Part shown: piece by piece, positions 34,209-42,861 of the stretch
How the letters are laid out: each line of letters opens with the position of its first letter
Position numbering within the stretch: position 1 is the stretch's first letter
Assembly: GCF_000012845.1 (NCBI RefSeq)
Contig: NC_009615.1
Span: 705,501 to 769,500, forward strand
Reading direction: 5' to 3'
Length of the DNA stretch: 64,000 nt
Source of the DNA: Parabacteroides distasonis ATCC 8503
GTDB taxonomy: Bacteria > Bacteroidota > Bacteroidia > Bacteroidales > Tannerellaceae
Notes under the pieces: model-generated
Database searches by the model: none
Told to the model about the DNA's origin: nothing
Seen by the model: only the letters and a program-made list of their open reading frames with translations
Position numbers and translations under genes: made by a program

Positions 34209-37200
34209 ATGAATAAATACTATATAATGGTATCACTCTTGTTGTCGACCTCTCTTCTTGTTTCGGCAGGTCCGAAGCAAAAGAAGGTGGATAACTGGAT
34301 TGACGCCTCAGTAAAACAAAAGTCTGAGCTTCGTGCCTCTTTGGTGAAGGCGAACATGCCGATCATGTCCGCTTGGATCAAAGCGAAGCAGAAGGCTGTC
34401 CCGATGTCCGCCGATTTGACGGGTCAGGATCAGTTGGTACTTGTTACGGCCGCCGGACCGGACGGTACGGATTGGGATTGGGGTACATGGGCGAATGCCC
34501 GTTTAATCAAGGCGGACGGTAGTTCGGTTTGGTTGGATGAGTTAGACCCGGATTATTGGGTTTCCGGTTCGAACAGTATCCGCAAGAATACGGATTTATA
34601 CGGGAATCCATTGTTGATCGGTGGTAAGAAATACGACCATAGCGTATTATGCCATGCCAATGGCGTGATGGTGTACAATATCAATAAGGAATATGTACGC
34701 TTTGAGGCTGAGGTGGGTTTGGCCGATCAGTCAACGGTAGGTAGTGTATTCTTCCGTATCATGAATGTTTTCCCGAAGGAGGAGGCCGCACGCTTGCTAG
34801 CCGCTTATCCGAAGGAATTAGGAGCCTTAAACGCTAATATCGATGGGTTGGAGAATTGGTTGACTACTAGTGACGCTTCCGCTGAGCGTGATATTGTCTT
34901 GAATCTGGCTTCTCGTCTGAAAGACGCTGCGTATGTAAAGAACGCTGTTAAGCAGATCGAGACAGAAAAAGATATTGATACTCAGATCCGTGAGTATTTG
35001 AAACTTTATGAGAAAATTCAACGTATCTGTAATTTGCAGAGCGACTTGAGTTGGTTGAATATGGAGGCGATTCGTCTGGCTTTCAATGATATGAAAAAAC
35101 TGAAAGGTTTCGATGCCACTAAGTATCAACCGGTTTTGGATGAGCTGGAACAGCAGGTAAAGAAAGGTTTCGATGGCATTTATAGTGGTGATGAGGCCGC
35201 TTTGGTTAACGCGGAGAAAGCGATTGCGAATAAACGTACGATCTTGCTGGCGAACCCGTTCTTGGATGGTGATAAAGTCTTGGCTGCCCGCTTTAAATTA
35301 GGTGTAAACGCTCATAAGGCAATGGCTCCGGATTTGGGTACGCAGGGTAATAACTGGAGCAACCAAGAGTCCGCCCGCCGTATGGGATTCGACGCCGATA
35401 TTGTGGAGTTGAGTAATCTACGTGGGGAGGATGTACAGGTACGGTCGATTTATAAACCGGAAAACGGTTCCTCTATCGCTGACTTGCGGATGCATTGGGA
35501 TGGCGATCGTGCTATGTTTACCCAGACGATGCCCGATAAGCGTTGGAACGTATTCGAGGTGAAATTGGATGGCTCGGGCTTTAAGCAATTAATACATAAC
35601 GAGGAACCGGATCTGGAGTTTTATGATGGAACCTACTTACCGGACGGACGTATCATCGCCAACTCGAATATCGGTTATCAAGGCGTGCCTTGTGTAAGCG
35701 GTGATGACCCTGTCGGTAATATGGTACTTTATACGCCGGATACGAAGAACTTGCGCCGTCTGACTTTCGATCAAGACGCGAACTGGAACCCGGTAGTGAT
35801 GAATAACGGTCGTGTGATGTATACCCGTTGGGAGTACACGGACTTGACGCACTATTATTCCCGTATCGTGATGAACATGAATCCGGATGGTACGGAGCAG
35901 AAAGCGCTGTATGGTAGCGGATCGATGTTCCCGAACAGTACGTTTGATATCCAGCCGTTGCCGGGCCACGGTTCCGCTTTCGTGGGAATTATCTCCGGTC
36001 ACCATGGTATCGCCCGTTCCGGCCGTTTGATCGTGTTCGATCCGGCAAAAGCCCGTAAAGGCGCCGCCGGTATGGTACAGGAGATCCCGTATCGTAACCG
36101 GCCGATCGTGGAGGAGATTAAGGATGAGCTGGTGAATGGCGTATGGCCGCAGTTTATCAAACCGACTCCGCTGAATGATAAATATTTCTTGGTGGCCGCT
36201 AAATTAGACCCGCAGGATTTATGGGGTATCTATTTGGTGGACGTCTTCGATAACGTGACTTGTTTGCGTAAGGTAGAGGGTGAGGGCTATATCAGTCCGG
36301 TTGCCGTACGTAAGACACAGACTCCTCCGGCTATTCCGGACCGTGTGAAATTGAATGACAAAGAGGCTACGGTCTTTATTCAGGATATTTACGAGGGAGA
36401 GGGTTTGAGAGGCATTCCCCGGGGTACGGTTAAGTCTCTTCGTCTGCACGCTTATGAGTATGCTTACGTGAAGACTACCTCCGATCATAACTGGCATGGA
36501 ATCCAGTCCGGTTGGGACATCAAGCGTATGTTGGGTACGGTACCAGTAGAAGAGGATGGCTCCGCTATCTTCAAGATCCCGGCGAATACGCCGATTTCTA
36601 TCCAGCCGTTAGACAAAGACGGTGTGGCTATCCAGTGGATGCGTAGCTGGTTGACCGGTCAGCCGGGCGAGGTGGTATCTTGTATCGGTTGCCATGAGGA
36701 CCAGAACCAGATTCCTATTCCGAAACGTGTGATGGCTTCGCAGAAAGCCCCGCATGCGTTGACTCCGCCGGAAGGGGGGACCCGTTCGTTCACGTTCGAT
36801 CTGGAGATCCAACCGATCTTGGATCGTGCCTGTATCGCTTGCCATAATGGTGAGGGTAAGGCTTTCGACTTGCGTGGGGGCAAGAAGGATAAATTAGGTT
36901 ATGGCACTTCTTACTTGAATCTGCATCCGTATGTACACCGTCAAGGTGGCGAGGGTGATATGGTGGTTCTTCAACCGTATGAATATCATCCGAACACGAG
37001 TGAACTGGTTCGTATGTTGAAGAAAGGGCACTTTAACGTGCAACTGACGGATAAAGAGTGGAAAACCCTTTATAACTGGATTGATTACAACGCTCCGGAT
37101 AAGGGTTATTTCAATGCGAATGTGCTTTCGAAGGATATCATCCCGTATCAAGGCTTCGACCAGATCAAGCGTCGTAAAGAGTTGACGGATAAGTATGCGA

Positions 37201-38213
37201 ATGGCGCAGGCGTGGATTGGAAGAAAGAGATCTCCGATTATGCCGCTTACTTGAAGGGTAAAGGTGAGATCAAACCGGAGATGCCGGAGAAATTGGCTCC
37301 TGTCAAGGAAAAAGAGTTGAAGGTGAAAGGCTGGCCTTTCGATGCGGACCGGATCAAGGCTATGTTGGCTGACGAGAAGGAAACCCGTAAGGAGATCGAG
37401 TTGGCTCCGGGTATCAAGATGACATTTGTTCGCATTCCGGCCGGACAATTCGTGATGGGCAGCTATCGTGGGCAATCCGATACTCGTCCGACGGCGAAAG
37501 TGAAGATTGACAAAGCTTTCTGGATGGGTGAGTTGGAGGTTACGAACCAGCAATTCAACGTGATTTTCCCGGATCACGACAGCCGTTTCGTGGATCAGCA
37601 ATGGAAAGATCACGTGGTTCAAGGATATCCCGCTAATAAACCGGAGCAACCGGTAATCCGTGTAAGTTACAATGACGCTATGGATTATTGTAAGAAGCTG
37701 AGTGAGAAAACAGGCTTGAACATCACGCTTCCGACCGAGGCGCAATGGGAATGGGCTTGTCGTGCCGGTAGCGATCAAGATTTCTGGTATGGCGATATGA
37801 ATGCGGACTTCGGCAAAAAGGATAACCTAGCCGACGTAACCACGCTCCTGCTTGCCGTAAGCGGTATCGACCCGCAACCGATGCCTAAGACTTCTTATTG
37901 GTACAAATACTATACTTACTTACCGAAAGAGGAAGGCGTGGATGATGGCAATTTGGTTCAGGTGGGTGGTAAGCAATATGAAGCGAATCCGTTCGGTTTG
38001 TATTGCATGCACGGTAACGTGGCGGAATGGACTCGTTCAGATTACTTGCCTTATCCTTACAACGAGAAATCGAAAGAGGTCTCCGAGTATAAGGTGGTTC
38101 GTGGCGGTTCTTATATCGAGCGACCGAAATTCTCGACGGCTTATACCCGTAAAGGATATTATCCGTACCAACGTGTGTTCAACGTAGGCTTCCGGGTAAT
38201 TATTGAGGATTAA
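34209..38213 (+). CDS. Giant NPCBM / propeller / cytochrome c / SUMF1 fusion protein
   Basis: A 1334-residue exported protein (signal peptide about 1-20). Domains in order: NPCBM-like carbohydrate-binding module (about 75-190, YDHSVLCHANGVMVY), a helical stretch (190-360), a TolB/HzsA-like propeller (about 370-760), a cytochrome c region with C825-IG-C828-H829 and C875-IA-C878-H879, and a C-terminal SUMF1/formylglycine-enzyme-like domain (about 1065-1334; IPAGQFVMGS, PTEAQWEWACRAG, HGNVAEW, VRGGSY, GFRV). The arrangement recalls HzsA-related proteins of Planctomycetes. The SUMF1 part probably binds or recognises a substrate, since the paired catalytic cysteines of true formylglycine enzymes are not evident. 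Role unknown; a redox function on a sugar-like substrate is inferred. Confidence 0.85.
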   Translation: MNKYYIMVSLLLSTSLLVSAGPKQKKVDNWIDASVKQKSELRASLVKANMPIMSAWIKAKQKAVPMSADLTGQDQLVLVTAAGPDGTDWDWGTWANARLIKADGSSVWLDELDPDYWVSGSNSIRKNTDLYGNPLLIGGKKYDHSVLCHANGVMVYNINKEYVRFEAEVGLADQSTVGSVFFRIMNVFPKEEAARLLAAYPKELGALNANIDGLENWLTTSDASAERDIVLNLASRLKDAAYVKNAVKQIETEKDIDTQIREYLKLYEKIQRICNLQSDLSWLNMEAIRLAFNDMKKLKGFDATKYQPVLDELEQQVKKGFDGIYSGDEAALVNAEKAIANKRTILLANPFLDGDKVLAARFKLGVNAHKAMAPDLGTQGNNWSNQESARRMGFDADIVELSNLRGEDVQVRSIYKPENGSSIADLRMHWDGDRAMFTQTMPDKRWNVFEVKLDGSGFKQLIHNEEPDLEFYDGTYLPDGRIIANSNIGYQGVPCVSGDDPVGNMVLYTPDTKNLRRLTFDQDANWNPVVMNNGRVMYTRWEYTDLTHYYSRIVMNMNPDGTEQKALYGSGSMFPNSTFDIQPLPGHGSAFVGIISGHHGIARSGRLIVFDPAKARKGAAGMVQEIPYRNRPIVEEIKDELVNGVWPQFIKPTPLNDKYFLVAAKLDPQDLWGIYLVDVFDNVTCLRKVEGEGYISPVAVRKTQTPPAIPDRVKLNDKEATVFIQDIYEGEGLRGIPRGTVKSLRLHAYEYAYVKTTSDHNWHGIQSGWDIKRMLGTVPVEEDGSAIFKIPANTPISIQPLDKDGVAIQWMRSWLTGQPGEVVSCIGCHEDQNQIPIPKRVMASQKAPHALTPPEGGTRSFTFDLEIQPILDRACIACHNGEGKAFDLRGGKKDKLGYGTSYLNLHPYVHRQGGEGDMVVLQPYEYHPNTSELVRMLKKGHFNVQLTDKEWKTLYNWIDYNAPDKGYFNANVLSKDIIPYQGFDQIKRRKELTDKYANGAGVDWKKEISDYAAYLKGKGEIKPEMPEKLAPVKEKELKVKGWPFDADRIKAMLADEKETRKEIELAPGIKMTFVRIPAGQFVMGSYRGQSDTRPTAKVKIDKAFWMGELEVTNQQFNVIFPDHDSRFVDQQWKDHVVQGYPANKPEQPVIRVSYNDAMDYCKKLSEKTGLNITLPTEAQWEWACRAGSDQDFWYGDMNADFGKKDNLADVTTLLLAVSGIDPQPMPKTSYWYKYYTYLPKEEGVDDGNLVQVGGKQYEANPFGLYCMHGNVAEWTRSDYLPYPYNEKSKEVSEYKVVRGGSYIERPKFSTAYTRKGYYPYQRVFNVGFRVIIED

Positions 38214-38292
38214 TAGACAAGGTCTATTTATAGATAGATAACATGGATGCGGCAAATTAATCGCCGATTCTTTCAAAAATGATTAATCTGCG

Positions 38293-38300
38293 TACATTTG
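38293..38300 (+). promoter_or_regulatory. -7 box inside the ccsBA leader
   Basis: TACATTTG fits TAnnTTTG, 29 bases before the ATG at 38330. It lies inside the longer open frame from 38279 and thus supports the shorter start. A short hairpin (TAGAC-AAG-GTCTA, 38214-38226) follows the stop of the preceding gene. Confidence 0.5.
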
Positions 38301-38329
38301 TCGCATCAGTGTTATTAATAAATGAGCAA

Positions 38330-40777
38330 ATGAAAACTCTAGAAAGATTTATCTCTTCTTCCGTGACGACTATCGTCCTTCTATTGATCTACGCCTTTGG
38401 CTTGGCTATCGCTACTTTTATAGAGAAGTATCATGGTACTGCCGTCGCTAAAGCGCTGATTTACTATTCTCCTGTATTTTTCTTACTCCAATTCTTATTG
38501 GTAGCCAATTTCGTGGCTATCGTTATCAAGCACCAGTTACTTAAGCGGCGTAAATGGGGATTGATGGTCACCCATGCCGCCTTTATTGTCATCCTTCTGG
38601 GTGCACTTATTTCCCACCTTTTCGGCGAGGAAGGAATCCTTCACCTGCGTGAGGGAGAGGCTAGCGATCGTATCATGATCCGTACCTCGGACCAGACTCT
38701 CTATCATACGCTTCCTTTTAGCGTAGAACTCGTGAAATTTACCTTAACCCGCTATCCCGGCTCTGCCAGTCCCTCTGCTTATGAGAGTGAGTTGCTGGTA
38801 CATGTAGATGGACAGACTCGCCATACCCGGGTATATATGAATAATGTATTAGACGTGAAAGGCTATCGCTTCTTCCAAGCCTCCTATGATCCGGATGAGC
38901 AAGGAACGGTACTTTCCGTGAACCGAGATGTGGCCGGAAGGAATATTACGTATACCGGCTACGTGATTTTAGTGATCGGCTTTATACTTTGCTTGGTAGG
39001 CAAGAACTCCCGTTTCATGAAATTAAGCCGTCAGTTGAAAGATTTAAGAGGGGGCGCTCGTAAAACGACCCTGTTAGTAGCGGTTCTTCTTTCCGTAGGG
39101 GGCTTGCGGGCGCAAGGTGCGGCCGCTCCCGAGATGAAGGAGGTTATACAGAAATATGCGATAAGTCCGGAACATGCCGCTAAGTTCGGTGCGTTGCCGA
39201 TCCAATCGGTAAGCGGACGTATGTTGCCGATCAATACATTCTCTTCCGAGGTACTGCGAAAGTTGCATAAATCGGATCAGTTCGGTTCCTTGAACTCGGA
39301 TCAGTTCTTGTTGAGTGTCTTGGCTATGCCGGATATGTGGGTCCGGGTGCCGTTTATCGCCTTGTCTAATAGTGAGCTGGCCAATTATTACGACCTTACG
39401 GATAAGGAGTGTGCCTATATAGAGGTATTCGATAGCCACGGACGCTATAAATTGCAAGAGAAGCTGGAAGAGGCCTACAATAAAATGCCGGCGGAGCGTA
39501 CCCGCTTCGATAAAGACTTGATCAAGCTGGACGAGCAGGTGAATATCTTCCATCAATTGATCAATTACCAGATGTTGAACCTTTTCCCGAAAGAGGACGA
39601 TCCGGATCACAAATGGTATGCGCCGGGCGATGATTTGTCGGCGTTTTCCGGAAAAGACTCCATGTTCGTTACCCACATTATGGGCTGGTATTTATCGGAG
39701 GTACAAGAAGGATTGAAGAGTGGTGATTGGGAGAAAGCGGACGAGGTGATCGGTATGATCCATACGTATCAGCAAGCCAAGAATAAGACGGTAGACATTC
39801 GCCCTGAGAAAATACAGGCCGAGATTAAATATAATCAAATGGATGTATTCCGGCAATGTAAGAAAGGGTACTTGATTTTGGGAGGCTTGTTGCTGATCTT
39901 CGCTTTCGTGGCCTTATTCAAGAAGAAAAAATGGGTTACCTATACGACTTGGTTATTAAGTCTGGGCATTTTGGCCGTATTCGTTTTCCATATGTATGGG
40001 ATGGGAATGCGGTGGTATATCGCAGGTTACGCCCCTTGGAGCAATTCGTACGAGACGATGGTTTATGTGGCTTGGGCTACGGTGTTCGCCGGGTTGTTGT
40101 TCGTACGCAAGAGTACGCTTACGTTTGCGTTGGCTACTTTATTCGGGGGGATCATCTTGTTCGTGTCCGGCTTGAGTTGGATGGACCCGCAGATCAATCC
40201 GCTGGTTCCGGTCTTGAAATCCCCATGGTTGATGTTCCATGTGGCGGTTATCGTGGGAGCTTATGGTTTCTTCGGTATTAGCTGTCTGATCGGCTTGACG
40301 AATCTGGTGATGATGAGCGTAAGCGGGGAGAAGAACAGCGTGATGCTCAAAGAACGGGTACGAGAATTGAGTATCGTGAACGAGATGTCACTTTGGATCG
40401 GATTGGCCCTGATGACGATCGGTACTTTCTTGGGAGCGGTCTGGGCGAATGAGTCGTGGGGACGTTATTGGGGCTGGGACCCGAAGGAGACGTGGGCGTT
40501 GATTACGATGGTGATATATGCGATCGTGACGCATCTCCGCTTGATACCGAAATGCAATAACCTGTGGTTGTTTAATTTTACGTCTATCTTGGCCTTCTAT
40601 TCGGTGTTGATGACCTTCTTCGGCGTGAATTATTTCTTGAGTGGCATGCACTCTTATGGCCAGAATGACAACGTGAACGGGATATTTATTTATCTTTATC
40701 TGTCGATCATCCTAGTATTGGGGGCTGGCTTTATATCCTATCGGAAGAGAACGAATTTTAATAATATAATTGTCTAA
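38330..40777 (+). CDS. ccsBA: Fused CcsB-CcsA (ResB/ResC) cytochrome c maturation protein
   Basis: An 815-residue membrane protein combining ResB/CcsB (N-terminal membrane helices plus a periplasmic domain, to about residue 240) with CcsA (C-terminal half). CcsA carries the haem-handling WWD-type region here as WGWDPKETWALITM (about residue 718). System II CcsBA exports haem and attaches it to CxxCH motifs, which is what the two neighbouring multihaem proteins need. The TM pattern and a large periplasmic insert with a signal-like helix (about 245-265) fit the Bacteroidetes fusion. I start at 38330 because a promoter box occupies the upstream part of the longer frame. Confidence 0.9.
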   Translation: MKTLERFISSSVTTIVLLLIYAFGLAIATFIEKYHGTAVAKALIYYSPVFFLLQFLLVANFVAIVIKHQLLKRRKWGLMVTHAAFIVILLGALISHLFGEEGILHLREGEASDRIMIRTSDQTLYHTLPFSVELVKFTLTRYPGSASPSAYESELLVHVDGQTRHTRVYMNNVLDVKGYRFFQASYDPDEQGTVLSVNRDVAGRNITYTGYVILVIGFILCLVGKNSRFMKLSRQLKDLRGGARKTTLLVAVLLSVGGLRAQGAAAPEMKEVIQKYAISPEHAAKFGALPIQSVSGRMLPINTFSSEVLRKLHKSDQFGSLNSDQFLLSVLAMPDMWVRVPFIALSNSELANYYDLTDKECAYIEVFDSHGRYKLQEKLEEAYNKMPAERTRFDKDLIKLDEQVNIFHQLINYQMLNLFPKEDDPDHKWYAPGDDLSAFSGKDSMFVTHIMGWYLSEVQEGLKSGDWEKADEVIGMIHTYQQAKNKTVDIRPEKIQAEIKYNQMDVFRQCKKGYLILGGLLLIFAFVALFKKKKWVTYTTWLLSLGILAVFVFHMYGMGMRWYIAGYAPWSNSYETMVYVAWATVFAGLLFVRKSTLTFALATLFGGIILFVSGLSWMDPQINPLVPVLKSPWLMFHVAVIVGAYGFFGISCLIGLTNLVMMSVSGEKNSVMLKERVRELSIVNEMSLWIGLALMTIGTFLGAVWANESWGRYWGWDPKETWALITMVIYAIVTHLRLIPKCNNLWLFNFTSILAFYSVLMTFFGVNYFLSGMHSYGQNDNVNGIFIYLYLSIILVLGAGFISYRKRTNFNNIIV

Positions 40778-40795
40778 CTATAAATTGAATAGATC

Positions 40796-41110
40796 ATGAG
40801 AACATTTAATCACGTAGGAATTGTCACTACGGAAAGTAAAGAAGGGGCGGTTTATAACGAAAGCCTGAGTGTATGGTTGACGGATTACAGCAAGAGTCCG
40901 AACCGGATCGAGTTCTTGAAATTCGAGAAAGGCAGCTGCCTACCGGAGTTGGTACAGACCAATGGCCATATCGCTTATACGGTTCCTTGTTTGGAAAAAG
41001 AGTTGGAAGGTAAGAAGGTAATCTTCGGCCCAGCTGTTTGCGACGAGCACTTGACGATCGCTTTCATCGAGGAAGAAGGTATCGCTATCGAGATCATGGA
41101 ACTAAAATAA
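40796..41110 (+). CDS. Small VOC-fold (glyoxalase-like) protein
   Basis: A 104-residue protein with a single VOC module: FNHVGIVTTE at the start, LVQTNGHIAYTVPCLEKEL in the middle and IAFIEEEGIAIEIMELK at the end. His5, His56 and the C-terminal Glu residues could bind a metal. The family includes glyoxalases, epimerases and lyases. Its place directly before dhaK and two genes before an LsrF-type thiolase suggests that it rearranges the phosphorylated or free ketose, in the way LsrG isomerises phospho-AI-2. That is an inference from position. Confidence 0.7.
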   Translation: MRTFNHVGIVTTESKEGAVYNESLSVWLTDYSKSPNRIEFLKFEKGSCLPELVQTNGHIAYTVPCLEKELEGKKVIFGPAVCDEHLTIAFIEEEGIAIEIMELK

Positions 41111-41135
41111 TTCGTAAATCAAAATTTATAAATCT

Positions 41136-41143
41136 AAAGGAGG
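41136..41143 (+). promoter_or_regulatory. Strong Shine-Dalgarno sequence before dhaK
   Basis: AAAGGAGG lies 8 bases before the ATG at 41152. This is an ideal ribosome-binding site, rare in this window, where most genes have none. It settles the start of dhaK at 41152 rather than in the longer open frame from 41038. Confidence 0.75.
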
Positions 41144-41151
41144 ATAATACC

Positions 41152-42168
41152 ATGTCAGACATCAAGACAAAATTCATAAATGATCCTGAGAATATTACGG
41201 CAGAGTTATTGGAAGGCTATGTATTAGCATATCCGAATCAGGTAAAGTTGGCAGCTGAGAATATCGTCGTACGTGCTAACCCGAAAGGCAATGATAAGGT
41301 TGCGATCGTTACCTTAGGTGGTTCCGGTCATGAGCCTGCCTTGAGTGGTTTCGTAGGAGAGGGCATGTTGGATTGCTCCGTCGTGGGTGACGTATTCGCC
41401 GCTCCGGGTGCCCAACGTTTGTTTCAGGCACTGCAATTGATGGATCGTGAGGCCGGGATCTTGTTGGTCGTATTGAACCATTCCGGCGACGTGATGAGTG
41501 CTAATATGGCTTGCCAGTTGGCTGCACGTAAAGGGATCAAGGTGAAGAAATTACTTACGCATGATGATATCAGCGCAGGTATCGGGGCGAATATAGACGA
41601 TCGTCGTGGCTTGGCTGGTTGTGTTCCTTTGTATAAGATATTAGGTGCCGCCGCTGAGGAAGGGAAGTCTTTAGACGAGCTGATTGAGATTGGTGAACGC
41701 TATAATAAGAACGTGGCTACCTTGGCTGTCGCTATGCGTTCTTGTACGCATCCCCAAAACGGAGGTACGATCACGAACCTTCCCGATGGTATCATGGAGA
41801 TCGGTATGGGCCAACATGGCGAAGGTGGCGGTGGACAGAAACCGTTGGTATCCGCCGATGATACGGCAGTGGAGATGGTAGACCTACTTTGCCAGCAGTT
41901 ACAGCCAAAAGCCGGTGATAAGATGTTGTTGATCATTAACGGCGTAGGCGCTACTACCCATATGGAATTGAATATCATCTTCCGCAAGGCTTATAAGGAA
42001 TTAGAGGCTCGTGGCTTGCAGGTGGTGGTAAGCCGTATCCAAGAGATCTTGACCGTACAGGAGCAAGCCGGATTCCAGATGATTATGGCGATCTTGGATG
42101 AGGATCATATCGATTATTTGAATAACAAATGTGCGGACGCACCTTATTGGACAACCCTAGGTAAATAA
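41152..42168 (+). CDS. dhaK: Dihydroxyacetone kinase, DhaK subunit
   Basis: The 338-residue protein is the substrate-binding subunit of a dihydroxyacetone-type kinase. The GGSGHEPA loop (57-63) and the active-site His222 in GMGQHGEGGGG are present. In typical DhaK the second motif reads GIHGEPG and the first GHEPAHAG; here the Pro and one His are replaced, which suggests a different ketose such as erythrulose or an AI-2-like compound. The phosphate donor is unclear, since no DhaM or PTS gene is nearby. DhaL is encoded 9 bases downstream. Start fixed by the ribosome-binding site at 41136. Confidence 0.9.
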   Translation: MSDIKTKFINDPENITAELLEGYVLAYPNQVKLAAENIVVRANPKGNDKVAIVTLGGSGHEPALSGFVGEGMLDCSVVGDVFAAPGAQRLFQALQLMDREAGILLVVLNHSGDVMSANMACQLAARKGIKVKKLLTHDDISAGIGANIDDRRGLAGCVPLYKILGAAAEEGKSLDELIEIGERYNKNVATLAVAMRSCTHPQNGGTITNLPDGIMEIGMGQHGEGGGGQKPLVSADDTAVEMVDLLCQQLQPKAGDKMLLIINGVGATTHMELNIIFRKAYKELEARGLQVVVSRIQEILTVQEQAGFQMIMAILDEDHIDYLNNKCADAPYWTTLGK

Positions 42169-42177
42169 ATAATATAC

Positions 42178-42792
42178 ATGAAACAACTTACTATCGAGGC
42201 CTTCAAGGCCATGTTAGACAATGCGCTGAAACAGATCAAGGCACGTGAGGAGGAATTCTCTAAATTGGATGCCGTAATCGGGGATGGTGATCATGGTACC
42301 GCTATCGTTGCCGCTATGACTGCCGTGAATAAAAGCGCTCAGTCCGGAACGGAGTTCAAGCAAATGCTTGGTGATATGGGAATGGACGTGATGATGGAAG
42401 TGAGCGGATCGACAAGTACCTTGCTCGGTGCTTTCTTCTTGGGTATGAGCGATCATGCAGAGGGAACCGAGTTGGATGCCGCAGGCGTGAAAGCTATGTT
42501 CGCCGGTGGCTTGGCGAATGTGCAACAACAAACCCAAGCGAAACGAGGCGACAAGACGATGATGGATGCCTTGATCCCGGCGGTGGAGGCTATGCAGGCT
42601 TGTACGTCGGATGATATCAAGGAGGTCTTGAATGCCGGCGCTAAAGCGGCGCTTGATGGAGCGGAGGCTACGGTACCGATGAAAGCTAACTTTGGACGTG
42701 CCCGTAACTATGGTGAGCGTTCGATTGGTTTCGCTGATAGCGGGGCTACTTCGTGGAGCTGTATGTTCGCTTCTTTTGCAGAGGTGCTATAA
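42178..42792 (+). CDS. dhaL: Dihydroxyacetone kinase, DhaL (nucleotide-binding) subunit
   Basis: A 204-residue helical barrel subunit with the metal-nucleotide motif DAVIGDGDHGTAI (about 31-43), whose aspartates hold two Mg ions, and GSTSTLLGAFF (about 80-90) for the phosphates. In PTS-type systems DhaL keeps ADP as a cofactor; in ATP-type enzymes it exchanges ATP. With no PTS component in the window, direct ATP use or an unlinked donor is likely. It is paired with dhaK and followed by the LsrF-like gene. Confidence 0.9.
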   Translation: MKQLTIEAFKAMLDNALKQIKAREEEFSKLDAVIGDGDHGTAIVAAMTAVNKSAQSGTEFKQMLGDMGMDVMMEVSGSTSTLLGAFFLGMSDHAEGTELDAAGVKAMFAGGLANVQQQTQAKRGDKTMMDALIPAVEAMQACTSDDIKEVLNAGAKAALDGAEATVPMKANFGRARNYGERSIGFADSGATSWSCMFASFAEVL

Positions 42793-42807
42793 AATAATAC
42801 ACAGCGT

Positions 42808-42834
42808 GAGACGGGGCATGCCCCGTCTCTACAA
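42808..42834. repeat. REP-like palindromic element, copy 2
   Basis: A perfect 22-bp palindrome GAGACGGGGCA/TGCCCCGTCTC followed by TACAA, between dhaL and the lsrF-like gene. It is related to the element at 19098. Confidence 0.7.
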
Positions 42835-42861
42835 AATATAATAATATAACGAATAATAAAT

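Noticed and set aside
41038..41151. Upstream extension of DhaK
   Set aside because: It overlaps the VOC gene in another frame, encodes an Arg-rich stretch unlike DhaK, and a perfect ribosome-binding site precedes the ATG at 41152.
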